A stretch of DNA of 64,000 nucleotides from an uncultured Flavobacterium sp. GTDB lineage: Bacteria > Bacteroidota > Bacteroidia > Flavobacteriales > Flavobacteriaceae. Below the pieces are notes generated by a model that saw only the letters and a program-made list of their open reading frames with translations, was not told the DNA's origin and ran no database searches. Position numbers and translations under genes: made by a program. Positions 16,471-25,911 of this stretch are shown here, piece after piece. The stretch is taken from positions 62,001-126,000 of the forward strand of contig NZ_OY730260.1 of assembly GCF_963422545.1 (NCBI RefSeq), in the 5' to 3' direction. The stretch's first letter is position 1, and every line of letters begins with the position of its first letter.

Positions 16471-17922
16471 ATGAAATCAAAAATTTTATTCCTCGTAATA
16501 ATTACTTTTTTTGCATCTTGCACAAAATCTATAGCAAAAAATGAAATAGTCAATGCTGCAGATACGACAAAAACATCTCGATTTAAGCCTGCAAATATTG
16601 AAGAACAAATTGTATACAATCGTGCAATTGAAGCAGTAATTTGGGGAATTCCCGCGGTTAATTTTGAATTACTCAGCGAAAGCTTAACCAATACAAAAGG
16701 TAATTTTAATGAGATTGTTTATTGGTCCGGATTAATAAATTCGAAAAATCAGACATTAACACCAAATCCAGATGTTGTATATATAAATCCATTATATGAT
16801 ACAAGAAAAGGCCCTGTAGTATTAGAAATTCCTCCGGCAGAAGGAGCTTCTTCAATAACAGGAAGTTTAGATGATGGCTGGCAGACTGCAATAGAAGATA
16901 TTGGTCCAGCTGGTGTTGACAAAGGAAAAGGAGGGAAATATTTAATTCTGCCGCCAGATTATAAAGATAAAGTGCCAGCAGGGTATATTCCGATGCCTTC
17001 ATCAACTTATACAGGTTTTGCAATTTTGCGTTCGAATCTTACAGACGGAAGTCCAAATGATCTTAAGAGAGCAATTGACTATGGGAAACGAGTAAAAATT
17101 TACCCTTATTCTCAGGCAGCAAATCCACCAGCAACAAAATTTGTCGATTTACTTGAAGTTCCATTCGGCAATATTATTCCATACAATTTTCATTTTTTTG
17201 AACTTTTGGATCAGTTTGTACAACGAGAACCTTGGCTGACTAGAGATTTAATTATGGTTGATTTTCTAAAATCAATCGGTATCGAAAAAGGTAAATCTTT
17301 TGAAGCTGATTCAAGAAGAAAGGAAATTCTGAATGCAGCGATAAAAGATGCTCATAGTTGGATTGATAGTGAATATAATAATGCTTTTAAAATACCTTTT
17401 TACGAAGGTACTAAGTGGGCATTACCTGTTTCTCAGGATTTTGTGAAATCAATTGGAAGTAATTATTCAATACCAAACAGTTACCCGGTACGTGAACGAG
17501 CGATAGCATATTCAATAGCCTACTTTAGTGCAAAACATTTAGGAACAGGACAATTCTATTTAATATCAATTAAGGATGATAAAGATCAAGAATTTGATGG
17601 TTCAAAATTATATAAACTTCATTTGCCTGTCAAAGTTCCGGTAAAATTATATTGGTCAGTAACAGCTTATGATCGTGAAACGCATGCTTTAATTAAAGAC
17701 ATGAAATATTTTAGTCGGGCATCTACATCACCCGGACTTCAAAAAAATTCAGACGGATCTGTAGATATTTATTTTGGTGCCAAAGCTCCGGCAGGAAAAG
17801 AATCAAATTGGGTTCCGACTGATACAAAAAGGAAATTTGAATTGCTTGCTCGTTTCTATGGCCCAGAAAAAGGATTTTTTGATAAAACCTGGAAAATGGA
17901 CGATGTTGAAGAAGTAAAATAA
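16471..17922 (+). CDS. DUF1254/DUF1214 domain lipoprotein
   Basis: 483 aa from the ATG at 16471; the open frame begins at 16411 inside the previous gene, but the later start gives a lipoprotein signal (FFASC). The N-terminal half (AVIWGIPAVNFELL, NPDVVYINPLYDTRKGPVVLEIP) is DUF1254-like and the C-terminal half (FDGSKLYKLHLP, WSVTAYDRETHALI, FGAKAPAGKESNWVPT) is DUF1214-like. The two-domain protein is widespread in Proteobacteria and Bacteroidota, with no established function. Confidence 0.8.
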   Translation: MKSKILFLVIITFFASCTKSIAKNEIVNAADTTKTSRFKPANIEEQIVYNRAIEAVIWGIPAVNFELLSESLTNTKGNFNEIVYWSGLINSKNQTLTPNPDVVYINPLYDTRKGPVVLEIPPAEGASSITGSLDDGWQTAIEDIGPAGVDKGKGGKYLILPPDYKDKVPAGYIPMPSSTYTGFAILRSNLTDGSPNDLKRAIDYGKRVKIYPYSQAANPPATKFVDLLEVPFGNIIPYNFHFFELLDQFVQREPWLTRDLIMVDFLKSIGIEKGKSFEADSRRKEILNAAIKDAHSWIDSEYNNAFKIPFYEGTKWALPVSQDFVKSIGSNYSIPNSYPVRERAIAYSIAYFSAKHLGTGQFYLISIKDDKDQEFDGSKLYKLHLPVKVPVKLYWSVTAYDRETHALIKDMKYFSRASTSPGLQKNSDGSVDIYFGAKAPAGKESNWVPTDTKRKFELLARFYGPEKGFFDKTWKMDDVEEVK

Positions 17923-17934
17923 AAGTTATTTTTT

Positions 17935-19338
17935 ATGGCTGATAAATTCGAAAATAAAACTGAAAACTTGTTTGATCCGGTAGCATCAAAAGCAGCACGT
18001 TTTGATAAAGGAGTTGCTATAAGAGAAGTTACGCCTCGTTCTTCTCATCAAGAATGGAGTCCAGCCGAAAACAGGGGAGATCCAATTGAAATTTTGATTA
18101 AAACCAGTATTGGCAGAATAGAAAGTTTATTGCCAATTAGGTATAGTCGAATGATGGAATCTCCTTTTACTTTTTTTAGAGGAGCGGCAGCAATTATGGC
18201 GGCTGATTTAAAACATACACCAAATACCGGAATTGATCTTCAGCTTTGTGGCGATTGTCATTTGATGAATTTTGGTGGATTTGCAACTCCTGAACGCAAG
18301 CTGGTCTTTGATATTAATGATTTTGATGAAACATTTCCCGGGCCTTGGGAGTGGGATGTAAAAAGACTAGCGGCAAGCTTTGTAATTGCCGGAAGATGGA
18401 AAAAAATCACAAATAAAACCTGTAAAGAATTTGCCTGGCATGTAGCTGATAGTTATAAAAGACATATGTTGGAATATAGTAAATTATCGGCGCTTCAAAT
18501 TTGGTATGCTGATATTGATCTGGCAGAACTTATTGAAAAAGGAGAAGACGAAGAGATCAAGGAATTTCAGGGAAAGCGAATTAAAAAAGCGGCAGAATAT
18601 ACTGCTCATGAAAAAGAATTTGCAAAGATGACTTATCAGGAAGGATCGCGAGCCAGAATAAAAGATGATCCGCCATTAATTTATCATCCAACAGGAGATG
18701 AAGGAAATAGGATTTTAAGAGAGGCAGGAATCGTACATACAAGATATCTCGAAACATTGTCTGACGAAAAAAAAGTATTGTTAAGCAGATACAGTTTGCA
18801 TGATTTGGCCATAAAAGTAGTAGGCGTAGGAAGTGTAGGTACACTTTGCGGAATCAGTTTATTGATGTCGGCTACGGGAGAACCTATTTTTTTACAGTTT
18901 AAAGAAGCAAGAAAAAGTGTTCTAGAAGAGAATGTTAAAGCAAAAAGCAAATATCCGCATCAAGGCGAACGCGTTGTGAGAGGACAAAAATTGATGCAAT
19001 CTGCATCTGATATTTTTTTAGGATGGACAAACGATGATGAGGGTAAGTTTTTTTATATCCGACAGCTTCGTGATGCCAAAGTAAAACCGGTTCTTGAAAT
19101 CATGAAACCAAAAAATATGGCCGATTATGCAAAGGCTTGCGGTTGGGCACTTGCAAGAGCACATGCTCGTACAGGAGATCCGTCTGTATTATCCGGATAT
19201 ATTGGGAAAAGTAATGAATTTGCGAATGCAATTTCGAGATTTTCTATTTTGTATGCTGACCAAAATGAATCAGATTACAATAAAATGTTAGAAGCGATAA
19301 AAGAGGGAAGATTGCCAATAACTACAGATGCTTATTAA
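17935..19338 (+). CDS. DUF2252 family protein
   Basis: 467 aa, no signal peptide. Family landmarks are SPFTFFRGAAAIMAADL, GDCHLMNFGGFATPERKLVF, DINDFDETFPGPWEWDVKRL and the late YAKACGWALARAHARTGD. The GDCHxxNFG and DxNDFDE motifs resemble the catalytic region of aminoglycoside-phosphotransferase-like kinases, so a small-molecule kinase has been suggested for the family; the true substrate is unknown. Twelve bases after the DUF1254 gene, so very likely co-transcribed. Confidence 0.8.
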   Translation: MADKFENKTENLFDPVASKAARFDKGVAIREVTPRSSHQEWSPAENRGDPIEILIKTSIGRIESLLPIRYSRMMESPFTFFRGAAAIMAADLKHTPNTGIDLQLCGDCHLMNFGGFATPERKLVFDINDFDETFPGPWEWDVKRLAASFVIAGRWKKITNKTCKEFAWHVADSYKRHMLEYSKLSALQIWYADIDLAELIEKGEDEEIKEFQGKRIKKAAEYTAHEKEFAKMTYQEGSRARIKDDPPLIYHPTGDEGNRILREAGIVHTRYLETLSDEKKVLLSRYSLHDLAIKVVGVGSVGTLCGISLLMSATGEPIFLQFKEARKSVLEENVKAKSKYPHQGERVVRGQKLMQSASDIFLGWTNDDEGKFFYIRQLRDAKVKPVLEIMKPKNMADYAKACGWALARAHARTGDPSVLSGYIGKSNEFANAISRFSILYADQNESDYNKMLEAIKEGRLPITTDAY

Positions 19339-19477
19339 AAAAGATACTTTATTCTAATTTTTATGCACCAATTGAAAAGTATAATTGTAAAAATAAACCT
19401 ATATTTGATATTTATAAATATAAGAAAAAACTGTATTTTTTAGTATGGTTGAAAATTAATTATTTAAAAGAGGTATT

Positions 19478-21022
19478 ATGAAAAAGTTAAAAAGTATGTT
19501 GTTTTTTGTACTGTTAGTGATTTTAAGTATAACTGAAACAAAAGCCCAAAGCAAACCAAATGTTATCGTGATAATGACAGATGACGTTGGTTGGGGAGAT
19601 TTAGGAAGTTATGGAGGTGGTGTAATGAGAGGTGCTCCTACGCCAAATCTTGATCGTATGGCTTCTGAAGGGATGAGATTTGTTAATTATTATGGGCAAT
19701 CAAGTTGTACGGCAGGAAGAGCTTCGTTAATCACAGGTAGAATACCAGTTCGTACAGCACTTTCAGCAGTATTGGTTCCCGGGGACCCTAATGGTTTGTC
19801 AAAAGAAACACCAACAATTGCAGAGGCAATGAAAAAAGGAGGTTATTCAACTGTTTTTATTGGTAAATGGCATTTAGGAGATCAAGAAGAAAACTATCCT
19901 ATAGCGCACGGATATGATGAGATGTATCATATGCTGCCATATTATGCAGGAGTGTACGCTTATGATGATAAGATTCTGCACCCAAATTTTCCGTCTGATG
20001 ATGCTGAATTTATGAAAGTGTGGAATTCTATAAATCTTGGTGAATTTGAAGGTAAAGCCGGAGAAAAAGCAAAAGTTGTAAAGAAAAAAGTAGGATTTGT
20101 AGATTTAGCAACCGTTGATGATGAAATGCGTGAGTCTGCAGTAGATTATATAAAAAAACATGCAAAAGACAGCAAACCTTTTTTTGCAACAGTTTGTTTC
20201 GAAAAAGTTCATAATCCTAATAATCCATCACCACGCTGGAAAGGTAAATCGCCAGGTGGAGGTAATTACCTGGATGCTTTAATGGAAATGGATGATAATT
20301 CCGGGCAAATTATACAAGCAGTAAGAGATCTGGGAATCGAAAAAAACACATTAATAATCTGGACTACAGATAATGGAGCTTGGGTTGATGCTTGGCCAGA
20401 TGCAGGTTATACACCGTTTAGAGGAATGAAAGGTTCTGTTTATGAAGGAGGTTTCCGTGTACCGGCTTTAGCTTGGTGGCCCGGTCATATTAAAGGAGGT
20501 TCTGTAAACACAGATATGTTTTCTCATATGGATTGGTGGCCAACTGTTGCTTCAATTATGGGACAGCCTGTGCCAACTCATGAATGGAAAGATAATAACG
20601 GCGGTCCAATTATTTTTGATGGTCTGGATCTTAGTGCTTCTTTATTAGGAACAGGACCGGGGGTGCGCCAGGATTTTTATTTCTTTGCAGGACAAGCTTT
20701 TGGAGCAGTTCGTGTTAAAAATTTCAAATTTCTTTTTACTGCAAAAGATTCTTGGTTAGGATCAGATAAGCCATTAAAAGTAGTTGCTACTTATGATTTA
20801 TTGTGGGATCCTGCAGAACAACGTGATATGACATTTAATGGCGCAGCTCCAGATAACGGAAATTCACCAGGACATTTTAGCGGTTCTGATAATGGTTGGG
20901 CAGGAATGTATATGGCGCCTCGTGTTATGAAATTATTTGAGGACATGAAAAAAATACCAAATAAAAAATATATTCCTTTTGGAGAAGGATTGCCAAAGCT
21001 AATTCCTGAAGAATATAAATAG
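19478..21022 (+). CDS. Secreted sulfatase (arylsulfatase family)
   Basis: 514 aa with signal peptide ending TETKAQ. The metal site starts VIMTDDVGWGDLGSYG. The formylglycine site is C77-T-A-G-R81 (SSCTAGRASLITGR). FIGKWHLGD and the late metal-binding TTDNGAWVDAWPD follow. The sulfatase signature normally has Pro at the third position (C-x-P-x-R); here it is Ala, a less common accepted variant. No sulfatase-maturing enzyme gene is in the window. Substrate unknown; neighbours are not polysaccharide-utilisation genes. Confidence 0.85.
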   Translation: MKKLKSMLFFVLLVILSITETKAQSKPNVIVIMTDDVGWGDLGSYGGGVMRGAPTPNLDRMASEGMRFVNYYGQSSCTAGRASLITGRIPVRTALSAVLVPGDPNGLSKETPTIAEAMKKGGYSTVFIGKWHLGDQEENYPIAHGYDEMYHMLPYYAGVYAYDDKILHPNFPSDDAEFMKVWNSINLGEFEGKAGEKAKVVKKKVGFVDLATVDDEMRESAVDYIKKHAKDSKPFFATVCFEKVHNPNNPSPRWKGKSPGGGNYLDALMEMDDNSGQIIQAVRDLGIEKNTLIIWTTDNGAWVDAWPDAGYTPFRGMKGSVYEGGFRVPALAWWPGHIKGGSVNTDMFSHMDWWPTVASIMGQPVPTHEWKDNNGGPIIFDGLDLSASLLGTGPGVRQDFYFFAGQAFGAVRVKNFKFLFTAKDSWLGSDKPLKVVATYDLLWDPAEQRDMTFNGAAPDNGNSPGHFSGSDNGWAGMYMAPRVMKLFEDMKKIPNKKYIPFGEGLPKLIPEEYK

Positions 21023-21142
21023 ATTCTGTCCATAATGTTTAGATTATGAGATAAAAAATTAAAGATCTGAATCAGCCGTTTTCTGAGTTCAGTTATTCAG
21101 AAAATGGCTGATTTAATTTAACGTAAAACAGATAAATAAGCT

Positions 21143-21889
21143 ATGAACAAAAAGTTTTTGTTTTTGATGGGCTTTGTGATTATGTCAATCACAATCAACG
21201 GCCAGACACAGCGTATAGATTCTACTGCTGCTTTTATTTTGCATCGTACTGAGGTGACTTTGCAAGATATTAAGTCCTGCAGTTTTACAGCGGTTACAAC
21301 TTATGATGTTCCAAATGAAAGTTTAGGGCTCATAAAGCATGCAATAACAGATAAAGTCGCAATTAAATTTCCTGATAAAATGAAGGTTACTTCTGCAGGA
21401 GATAAAGGAAATCGAGGTTTGTGGTATGACGGAAAAAAACTAAATTATTACTCGTTTGACAATAATACCTATGGCTTCACTAATGCTCCCGGATCTGTAA
21501 TTGAAACTATTGATGAAGCTAGTAAAAAATTCGGAATCGAATTTCCTGGTGCTGATTTCTTCTATCCTACCTTTTTACAGGATCTTCTTTCAGAACAAGG
21601 CAATTTAATTTTTTTGGGAACAACGATAGTCGATGGACGTGAGTGTTTTCATATTGCAGGAAATGATAAAACAAAGAGTTTTCAATTCTGGATAGGAATT
21701 GATAATTTGTTTCTGCCTGTAAAAATGGTAATTATCTATACTTTAGATAAGGATAAACCTCAATATGAAGCTCTTTATAAAGATTGGACCATAAATAATG
21801 ATTATCCGGATTCAATGTTTGAATTTACGACGCCGCCAAAAGCTTCAAAAGTGAAAATTTTGCCCAGAGAGATTAAAAAACAATCATAA
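21143..21889 (+). CDS. DUF2092 exported protein
   Basis: 248 aa with a signal peptide (cleavage near ITINGQ). LKSCSFTAVTTYDVP-like start (here IKSCSFTAVTTYDVP), RGLWYDGKKLNYYSFDNNTY and VDGRECFHIAGNDKTKSFQF match the DUF2092 pattern, which has a LolA/LolB-like beta-sheet fold. It could bind a lipid or hydrophobic ligand in the periplasm. Follows the sulfatase by 120 bp and precedes the Pro-rich gene by 14 bp. Confidence 0.7.
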   Translation: MNKKFLFLMGFVIMSITINGQTQRIDSTAAFILHRTEVTLQDIKSCSFTAVTTYDVPNESLGLIKHAITDKVAIKFPDKMKVTSAGDKGNRGLWYDGKKLNYYSFDNNTYGFTNAPGSVIETIDEASKKFGIEFPGADFFYPTFLQDLLSEQGNLIFLGTTIVDGRECFHIAGNDKTKSFQFWIGIDNLFLPVKMVIIYTLDKDKPQYEALYKDWTINNDYPDSMFEFTTPPKASKVKILPREIKKQS

Positions 21890-21903
21890 TAAATTCTGCA
21901 ATC

Positions 21904-22608
21904 ATGAAATTAGATCTTTTAAAACATATAAAATCCTTGATTCTTGCTGTAGTATTTGTAATAATGCTAGCGATGCCGGAATCTGCAAACGCACAGCGTT
22001 TTGGCCACTTTACGCCACATGCCGTAATGCCCAGGCCAATACCAATTCATCCGCCTGTACCTCGGCCATTTCCTCCAAGACCGTTACCGCCACATCCATA
22101 TCCGTATCCAAGACCATATCCGGTACCATTTCATCCTTATCCGGTGCCATTTCCTTATGAGTATCATCCTTTTGTGCCATATTATTGGGGACCAACATGG
22201 TATCCGATAGGATTTTTCGCAGCAACATTAACTACAGCGGCTATAGTTATATCAATAGAAAATACAAATTACAATTATGACGATGGAGTTTATTACGTAA
22301 AAGAGTCTAATGGCTACAAAGTTGTGCCGGCACCTCTTGAAGCAACAATTTCAGAATTGCCAAAAGGATATGTTATCATCAACGTTTCAGGAACAGATTA
22401 TTATTATTACGGGGGCACCTATTATGATAAAGATACCAGTAAATACAAAGTAGTAAACGCACCTGTTGGAGCTGTTGTGACACATTTTCCGGAAGGAGCC
22501 GAAGAAAAAACGATAGACGGACAAAAATATATGATTTATAATAATGTCTATTATCAGCCAATTTCAAAAGATGGGCAAGATAGTTATGTCGTTGTACAAG
22601 GAAAATAA
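21904..22608 (+). CDS. DUF6515-type proline/tyrosine-rich exported protein
   Basis: 234 aa. Signal peptide or N-terminal anchor (VVFVIMLAMPESANAQ), then a Pro/His/Tyr-rich stretch (about residues 40-98, repeats of PYPRPYP and PFHPYP), a hydrophobic segment (IGFFAATLTTAAIVIS) and two repeated units: YYVKESNGYKVVPAPLEATI and YYDKDTSKYKVVNAPVGAVV, each followed by P-x-G. The duplicated unit is typical of DUF6515 proteins. Envelope protein of unknown function. Confidence 0.65.
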   Translation: MKLDLLKHIKSLILAVVFVIMLAMPESANAQRFGHFTPHAVMPRPIPIHPPVPRPFPPRPLPPHPYPYPRPYPVPFHPYPVPFPYEYHPFVPYYWGPTWYPIGFFAATLTTAAIVISIENTNYNYDDGVYYVKESNGYKVVPAPLEATISELPKGYVIINVSGTDYYYYGGTYYDKDTSKYKVVNAPVGAVVTHFPEGAEEKTIDGQKYMIYNNVYYQPISKDGQDSYVVVQGK

Positions 22609-22859
22609 ATGCTTAAAAGTGTAATAGTCCGTTTTATAAAAAATAAGCTGTTTTGATAAATAAGTAAGAATTTTAACCACTTTACTGTGTTAATTAAATA
22701 AAATAATATATCTTTGAATGTATGCTAAGGTGTTGTAATATAATAGGTTGAAATAGTTTAACAGTTGTTTAATCTTACTAGCCATTCGGATAATATTTAT
22801 TCAAGATTTTAATAATTTCAAGTTAGACTCATTTAACCATTAATTTAAAACACCATAAA

Positions 22860-23438
22860 ATGAATATTAAAAGAAAGAATCTTCGTATAATCCCATTATT
22901 GATTTTGGGTTTGTTTTACAGCTGCTCTCCAACTGTGAAAGTTACAACTGATTACGACCATGCTGCTAACTTTAGCGAATATAAAACTTTTGCAGTTTAT
23001 GATTTAAAAGCACAAGAAGGTCAGGTAAATCAACTAAATATTGATCGTGTTACAAAAGCAATCCGAAATGAAATGATTGCTAAAGGTTTTACAGAATCAA
23101 GTAATCCAGATCTAAAAGTAAACGCAGTATCAATATTAAAAAATAAAACATCAGTATCGGCAAACACTGATTTCTATGGTTATGGCGGAATGTATCGTCC
23201 ATACGGATATTGGGGTGGCGGTGCCATGATGGGAGGAGCAAATACAACATTTAATACTTATGATTATGTTGATGGCTCTTTAGTAATTGATATTGTATCT
23301 ACAAAATCGCAAAAACTGGTTTGGCAAGGAATCGGTAATGCAGAAATTGATACCAGACCAGACAATCCAGAAGAATTTATTGCTGCCTCAATCAAAAAAA
23401 TATTGGCAGGTTTTCCTCCGGGATTGGCAAAAAAATAG
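22860..23438 (+). CDS. DUF4136 lipoprotein
   Basis: 192 aa with a lipoprotein signal (LFYSCSPT). VTTDYDHAANFSEYKTFAVY is the DUF4136 N-terminal strand-helix motif and RNEMIAKGF the next helix; LVIDIVSTKSQKLVWQGIG near the C-terminus is diagnostic. A glycine-rich loop (GYGGMYRPYGYWGGG) sits in the middle. Probably a periplasm-facing envelope lipoprotein. A 251-bp AT-rich gap without a gene separates it from the previous gene, and a terminator hairpin follows. Confidence 0.8.
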   Translation: MNIKRKNLRIIPLLILGLFYSCSPTVKVTTDYDHAANFSEYKTFAVYDLKAQEGQVNQLNIDRVTKAIRNEMIAKGFTESSNPDLKVNAVSILKNKTSVSANTDFYGYGGMYRPYGYWGGGAMMGGANTTFNTYDYVDGSLVIDIVSTKSQKLVWQGIGNAEIDTRPDNPEEFIAASIKKILAGFPPGLAKK

Positions 23439-23460
23439 CCTGCAACTTCTTAAAATTTAA

Positions 23461-23501
23461 AAAACACTATACTTATCAATCCCCCGATAAGTATAGTGTT
23501 T
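23461..23501 (+). terminator. Terminator hairpin after the DUF4136 gene
   Basis: AACACTATACTTATC, 8-nt loop, GATAAGTATAGTGTT: a perfect 15-bp stem with only a short T run. Confidence 0.6.
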
Positions 23502-23580
23502 AATAAGTTGACGATCAATTCTTTTTAAATCTGCTTTAAAAAGGAAGAAAGAATATTCGAACAAATCAAGTTTAAAACTC

Positions 23581-24783
23581 ATGATAGATATAGTACTCTC
23601 CCTTTTCTTTTTTATAGCGACAATAGTTGGTTTTGCAACATCGTTTATGGTTCTTTTTTCGAAGAAAAATTATTCAAAAAGTTTTTTCTTGGGATTGTTT
23701 TTATTCAGTCTTGCGGTTGTGAGTATTTATAATTTTTACTTATCGGCAACTGTCTTTAAAAAATTTCCGGATCTGTTTATGATCACAAAATCATTTGTTT
23801 TTTTAGTGGCACCTTCTGCTTTCTTATATGTTCGAAGCATATTGTTTTCAGACAAAATGTTTCGAAAATATGACTGGCTGCATTTTTTGCCATTCATGGT
23901 ATATTTTAGTTTAACCGTTTTTGTATGGGCCGGAAAATCGTTGGGTATTGAAGCCGTTCATTATATTCCAGCTAAAATCAACAGTCCTTTTTCGATGCTA
24001 AGTTTGACAGTTTGGCTGTCGTATGCTTTTTGCCAAACGATGATGATTTTAAATTATGATTTAAAAAGCATCAACGAAAATCACTTTAACAGAATAAAGA
24101 TTTTAAGTTGGATCAGAGTATATAATTTAATGATTTTGTTTTTGTTTTCAACACTTTTTGTACATTATTTTTTGGTTAGCCAAGTAGACAGCATTGATTT
24201 TTCATGTTATATCTTAATCTCTTCGGTACTTGTTTTTACTGTGGGATGGCTTTATTTTAAACCTCAGATTTTTTATGATACAAATGACGTAGAGGGAGTT
24301 AATAAATTTAATTTTATTGATGAGAGTTTATTGACACTTAAAACAAAGGAAATTAAAATCATATTACCAATAGTAAAAGAATTAACAACAGAAAAAAAAG
24401 AATTATATCTAACTAAATTAGAAGGCATTTTTGTTTCAAAAAAACTCTTTCTGAAAAAAGATTTAGTGATTCGTGATATCTCTGATGAAACTGAAATATC
24501 AGTTCATCATCTTTCAAATTTAATTAATTCAGAGTTTAATCTTCATTTTCAGGATTATGTAAATCTAAAAAGGATCGAATATTTTAAAGAAAAAATAAAC
24601 GATCCGGAATGGAAAGATTTATCGTTAGAAGGCATGGCATGGGGATCTGGATTTAAATCCAGAACAACCTGTTTTAGAGCTTTTATAAAACATACCGGAA
24701 AATCACCTTCTGAATACTTCAAAGTAATTAGGATTAATCCTGAGAAAACAAATGCTTATTATTTTAGACCAACTTCAAATTAA
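23581..24783 (+). CDS. Membrane-anchored AraC-family transcriptional regulator
   Basis: 400 aa. Six or seven hydrophobic segments fill residues 1-230 (for example VLSLFFFIATIVGFATSFMV, IFLVAPSAFLYV-like, SLTVFVWAG, FSCYILISSVLVFTVGWLYF). A C-terminal AraC HTH pair follows (SDETEISVHHLSNLINSEF, SGFKSRTTCFRAFIKHTGKS; ends SPSEYFKVIR). This architecture senses an envelope or membrane signal and acts on DNA. It lies between the DUF4136 gene and the outer-membrane genes, so it is a candidate regulator of the cluster. Confidence 0.85.
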   Translation: MIDIVLSLFFFIATIVGFATSFMVLFSKKNYSKSFFLGLFLFSLAVVSIYNFYLSATVFKKFPDLFMITKSFVFLVAPSAFLYVRSILFSDKMFRKYDWLHFLPFMVYFSLTVFVWAGKSLGIEAVHYIPAKINSPFSMLSLTVWLSYAFCQTMMILNYDLKSINENHFNRIKILSWIRVYNLMILFLFSTLFVHYFLVSQVDSIDFSCYILISSVLVFTVGWLYFKPQIFYDTNDVEGVNKFNFIDESLLTLKTKEIKIILPIVKELTTEKKELYLTKLEGIFVSKKLFLKKDLVIRDISDETEISVHHLSNLINSEFNLHFQDYVNLKRIEYFKEKINDPEWKDLSLEGMAWGSGFKSRTTCFRAFIKHTGKSPSEYFKVIRINPEKTNAYYFRPTSN

Positions 24784-24839
24784 CAAATGGGTTGTAAAAG
24801 ATAGTTGCATAATTTCATTAATTTTTTAAAATATCAACT

Positions 24840-25811
24840 ATGAAAACAAAATTTCATGCTAAAAGACAAATAATAAAATTCATTTCTGTTTTAGCGCTTT
24901 TGTTAATTTATTTACCTGTAAATGCACAGCTTAAGGGAGGTCATATACTTGGAGGTATGGGGTTACAATCTGGGACACAAACTCCTGAAAACACATTAAG
25001 CGTTTATGTGCCTGGATATTTTTATACAGCATCATCACTAAGAAATGCCAATGGAGACAAATCAATTGCAAATCCTGATATTAATATGTTTGTTACAGGA
25101 GTTGGTGCATCGTACGTAAGCGACTTCAAAATTTTAGGAGCCAATTATGGAGCAACAGTTTTGCTTGCATTTGCATCAAATAAAATTCAGGGAAACACTT
25201 TAGATTCAAAAAGTCCTTTTGCCTTAACAGATACCTATATTGTACCGGTTCAATTGGGCTGGCATAATAAAAGAGCCGATTTTGTTTTTAGCTACCAAAT
25301 TTATTTGCCTACCGGAAAATTTGAAATGGGAGCTTCTGATAATAGTGGTTTAGGAATGTTTATGAATGAGTTCTCAGCCGGAACAACCTTGTTTTTTAAT
25401 GATAAAAAAAACTTTCATTTTTCGGCTTTAGCCTCTTATGAGATAAACGGAAAAAAGAAAGATACCGATATTAAAACGGGAGATCTTTTAAGTATTGAAG
25501 GAGGTTTGGGGAAAACATTTTATATGATGAATGCCGAAAAAACTGCTCCAAAAGGAATACTTAACGCAGGGTTAATTTATTATTTGCAGTATAAAGTAAC
25601 AAACGATCAAATTCCGGTTCCAGTATTTGGTACAATTGAAACGGATAAAGATCGAGTGGGAGGAATAGGAGCCGAGATTAATTACTATCATATTGGCTGT
25701 AGTACTTCGGCAGGACTTAGATGGATAGCTGAGGTTGACGCTATAAACAGATTTCAGGGAAATACGTTTTTCTTAACACTTGCGCATGTATTTAGTTTGA
25801 AGAAAAAATAA
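24840..25811 (+). CDS. SphA/MetA-type outer-membrane protein
   Basis: 323 aa with signal peptide (LPVNAQ). The pattern LKGGHILGGMGLQSGTQTP, INMFVTGVGASYVSDFKILG, YQIYLPTGKFEMG and ending VFSLKKK matches the phenol MetA/SphA-like family, annotated as phenol-degradation meta-pathway barrel proteins. These are presumed hydrophobic-compound channels. The substrate here is unknown and there are no aromatic-degradation genes nearby. It follows the AraC gene by 56 bp. Confidence 0.65.
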   Translation: MKTKFHAKRQIIKFISVLALLLIYLPVNAQLKGGHILGGMGLQSGTQTPENTLSVYVPGYFYTASSLRNANGDKSIANPDINMFVTGVGASYVSDFKILGANYGATVLLAFASNKIQGNTLDSKSPFALTDTYIVPVQLGWHNKRADFVFSYQIYLPTGKFEMGASDNSGLGMFMNEFSAGTTLFFNDKKNFHFSALASYEINGKKKDTDIKTGDLLSIEGGLGKTFYMMNAEKTAPKGILNAGLIYYLQYKVTNDQIPVPVFGTIETDKDRVGGIGAEINYYHIGCSTSAGLRWIAEVDAINRFQGNTFFLTLAHVFSLKKK

Positions 25812-25911
25812 TTTAAGTATAGTTCTTACAACTCTCTTTTAGCTGATGTTTTTTAAGAGTGCGATAATTTTTAAAGTTGTTTAAATGCCAAATAAATATT
25901 CAGTTTCTACT

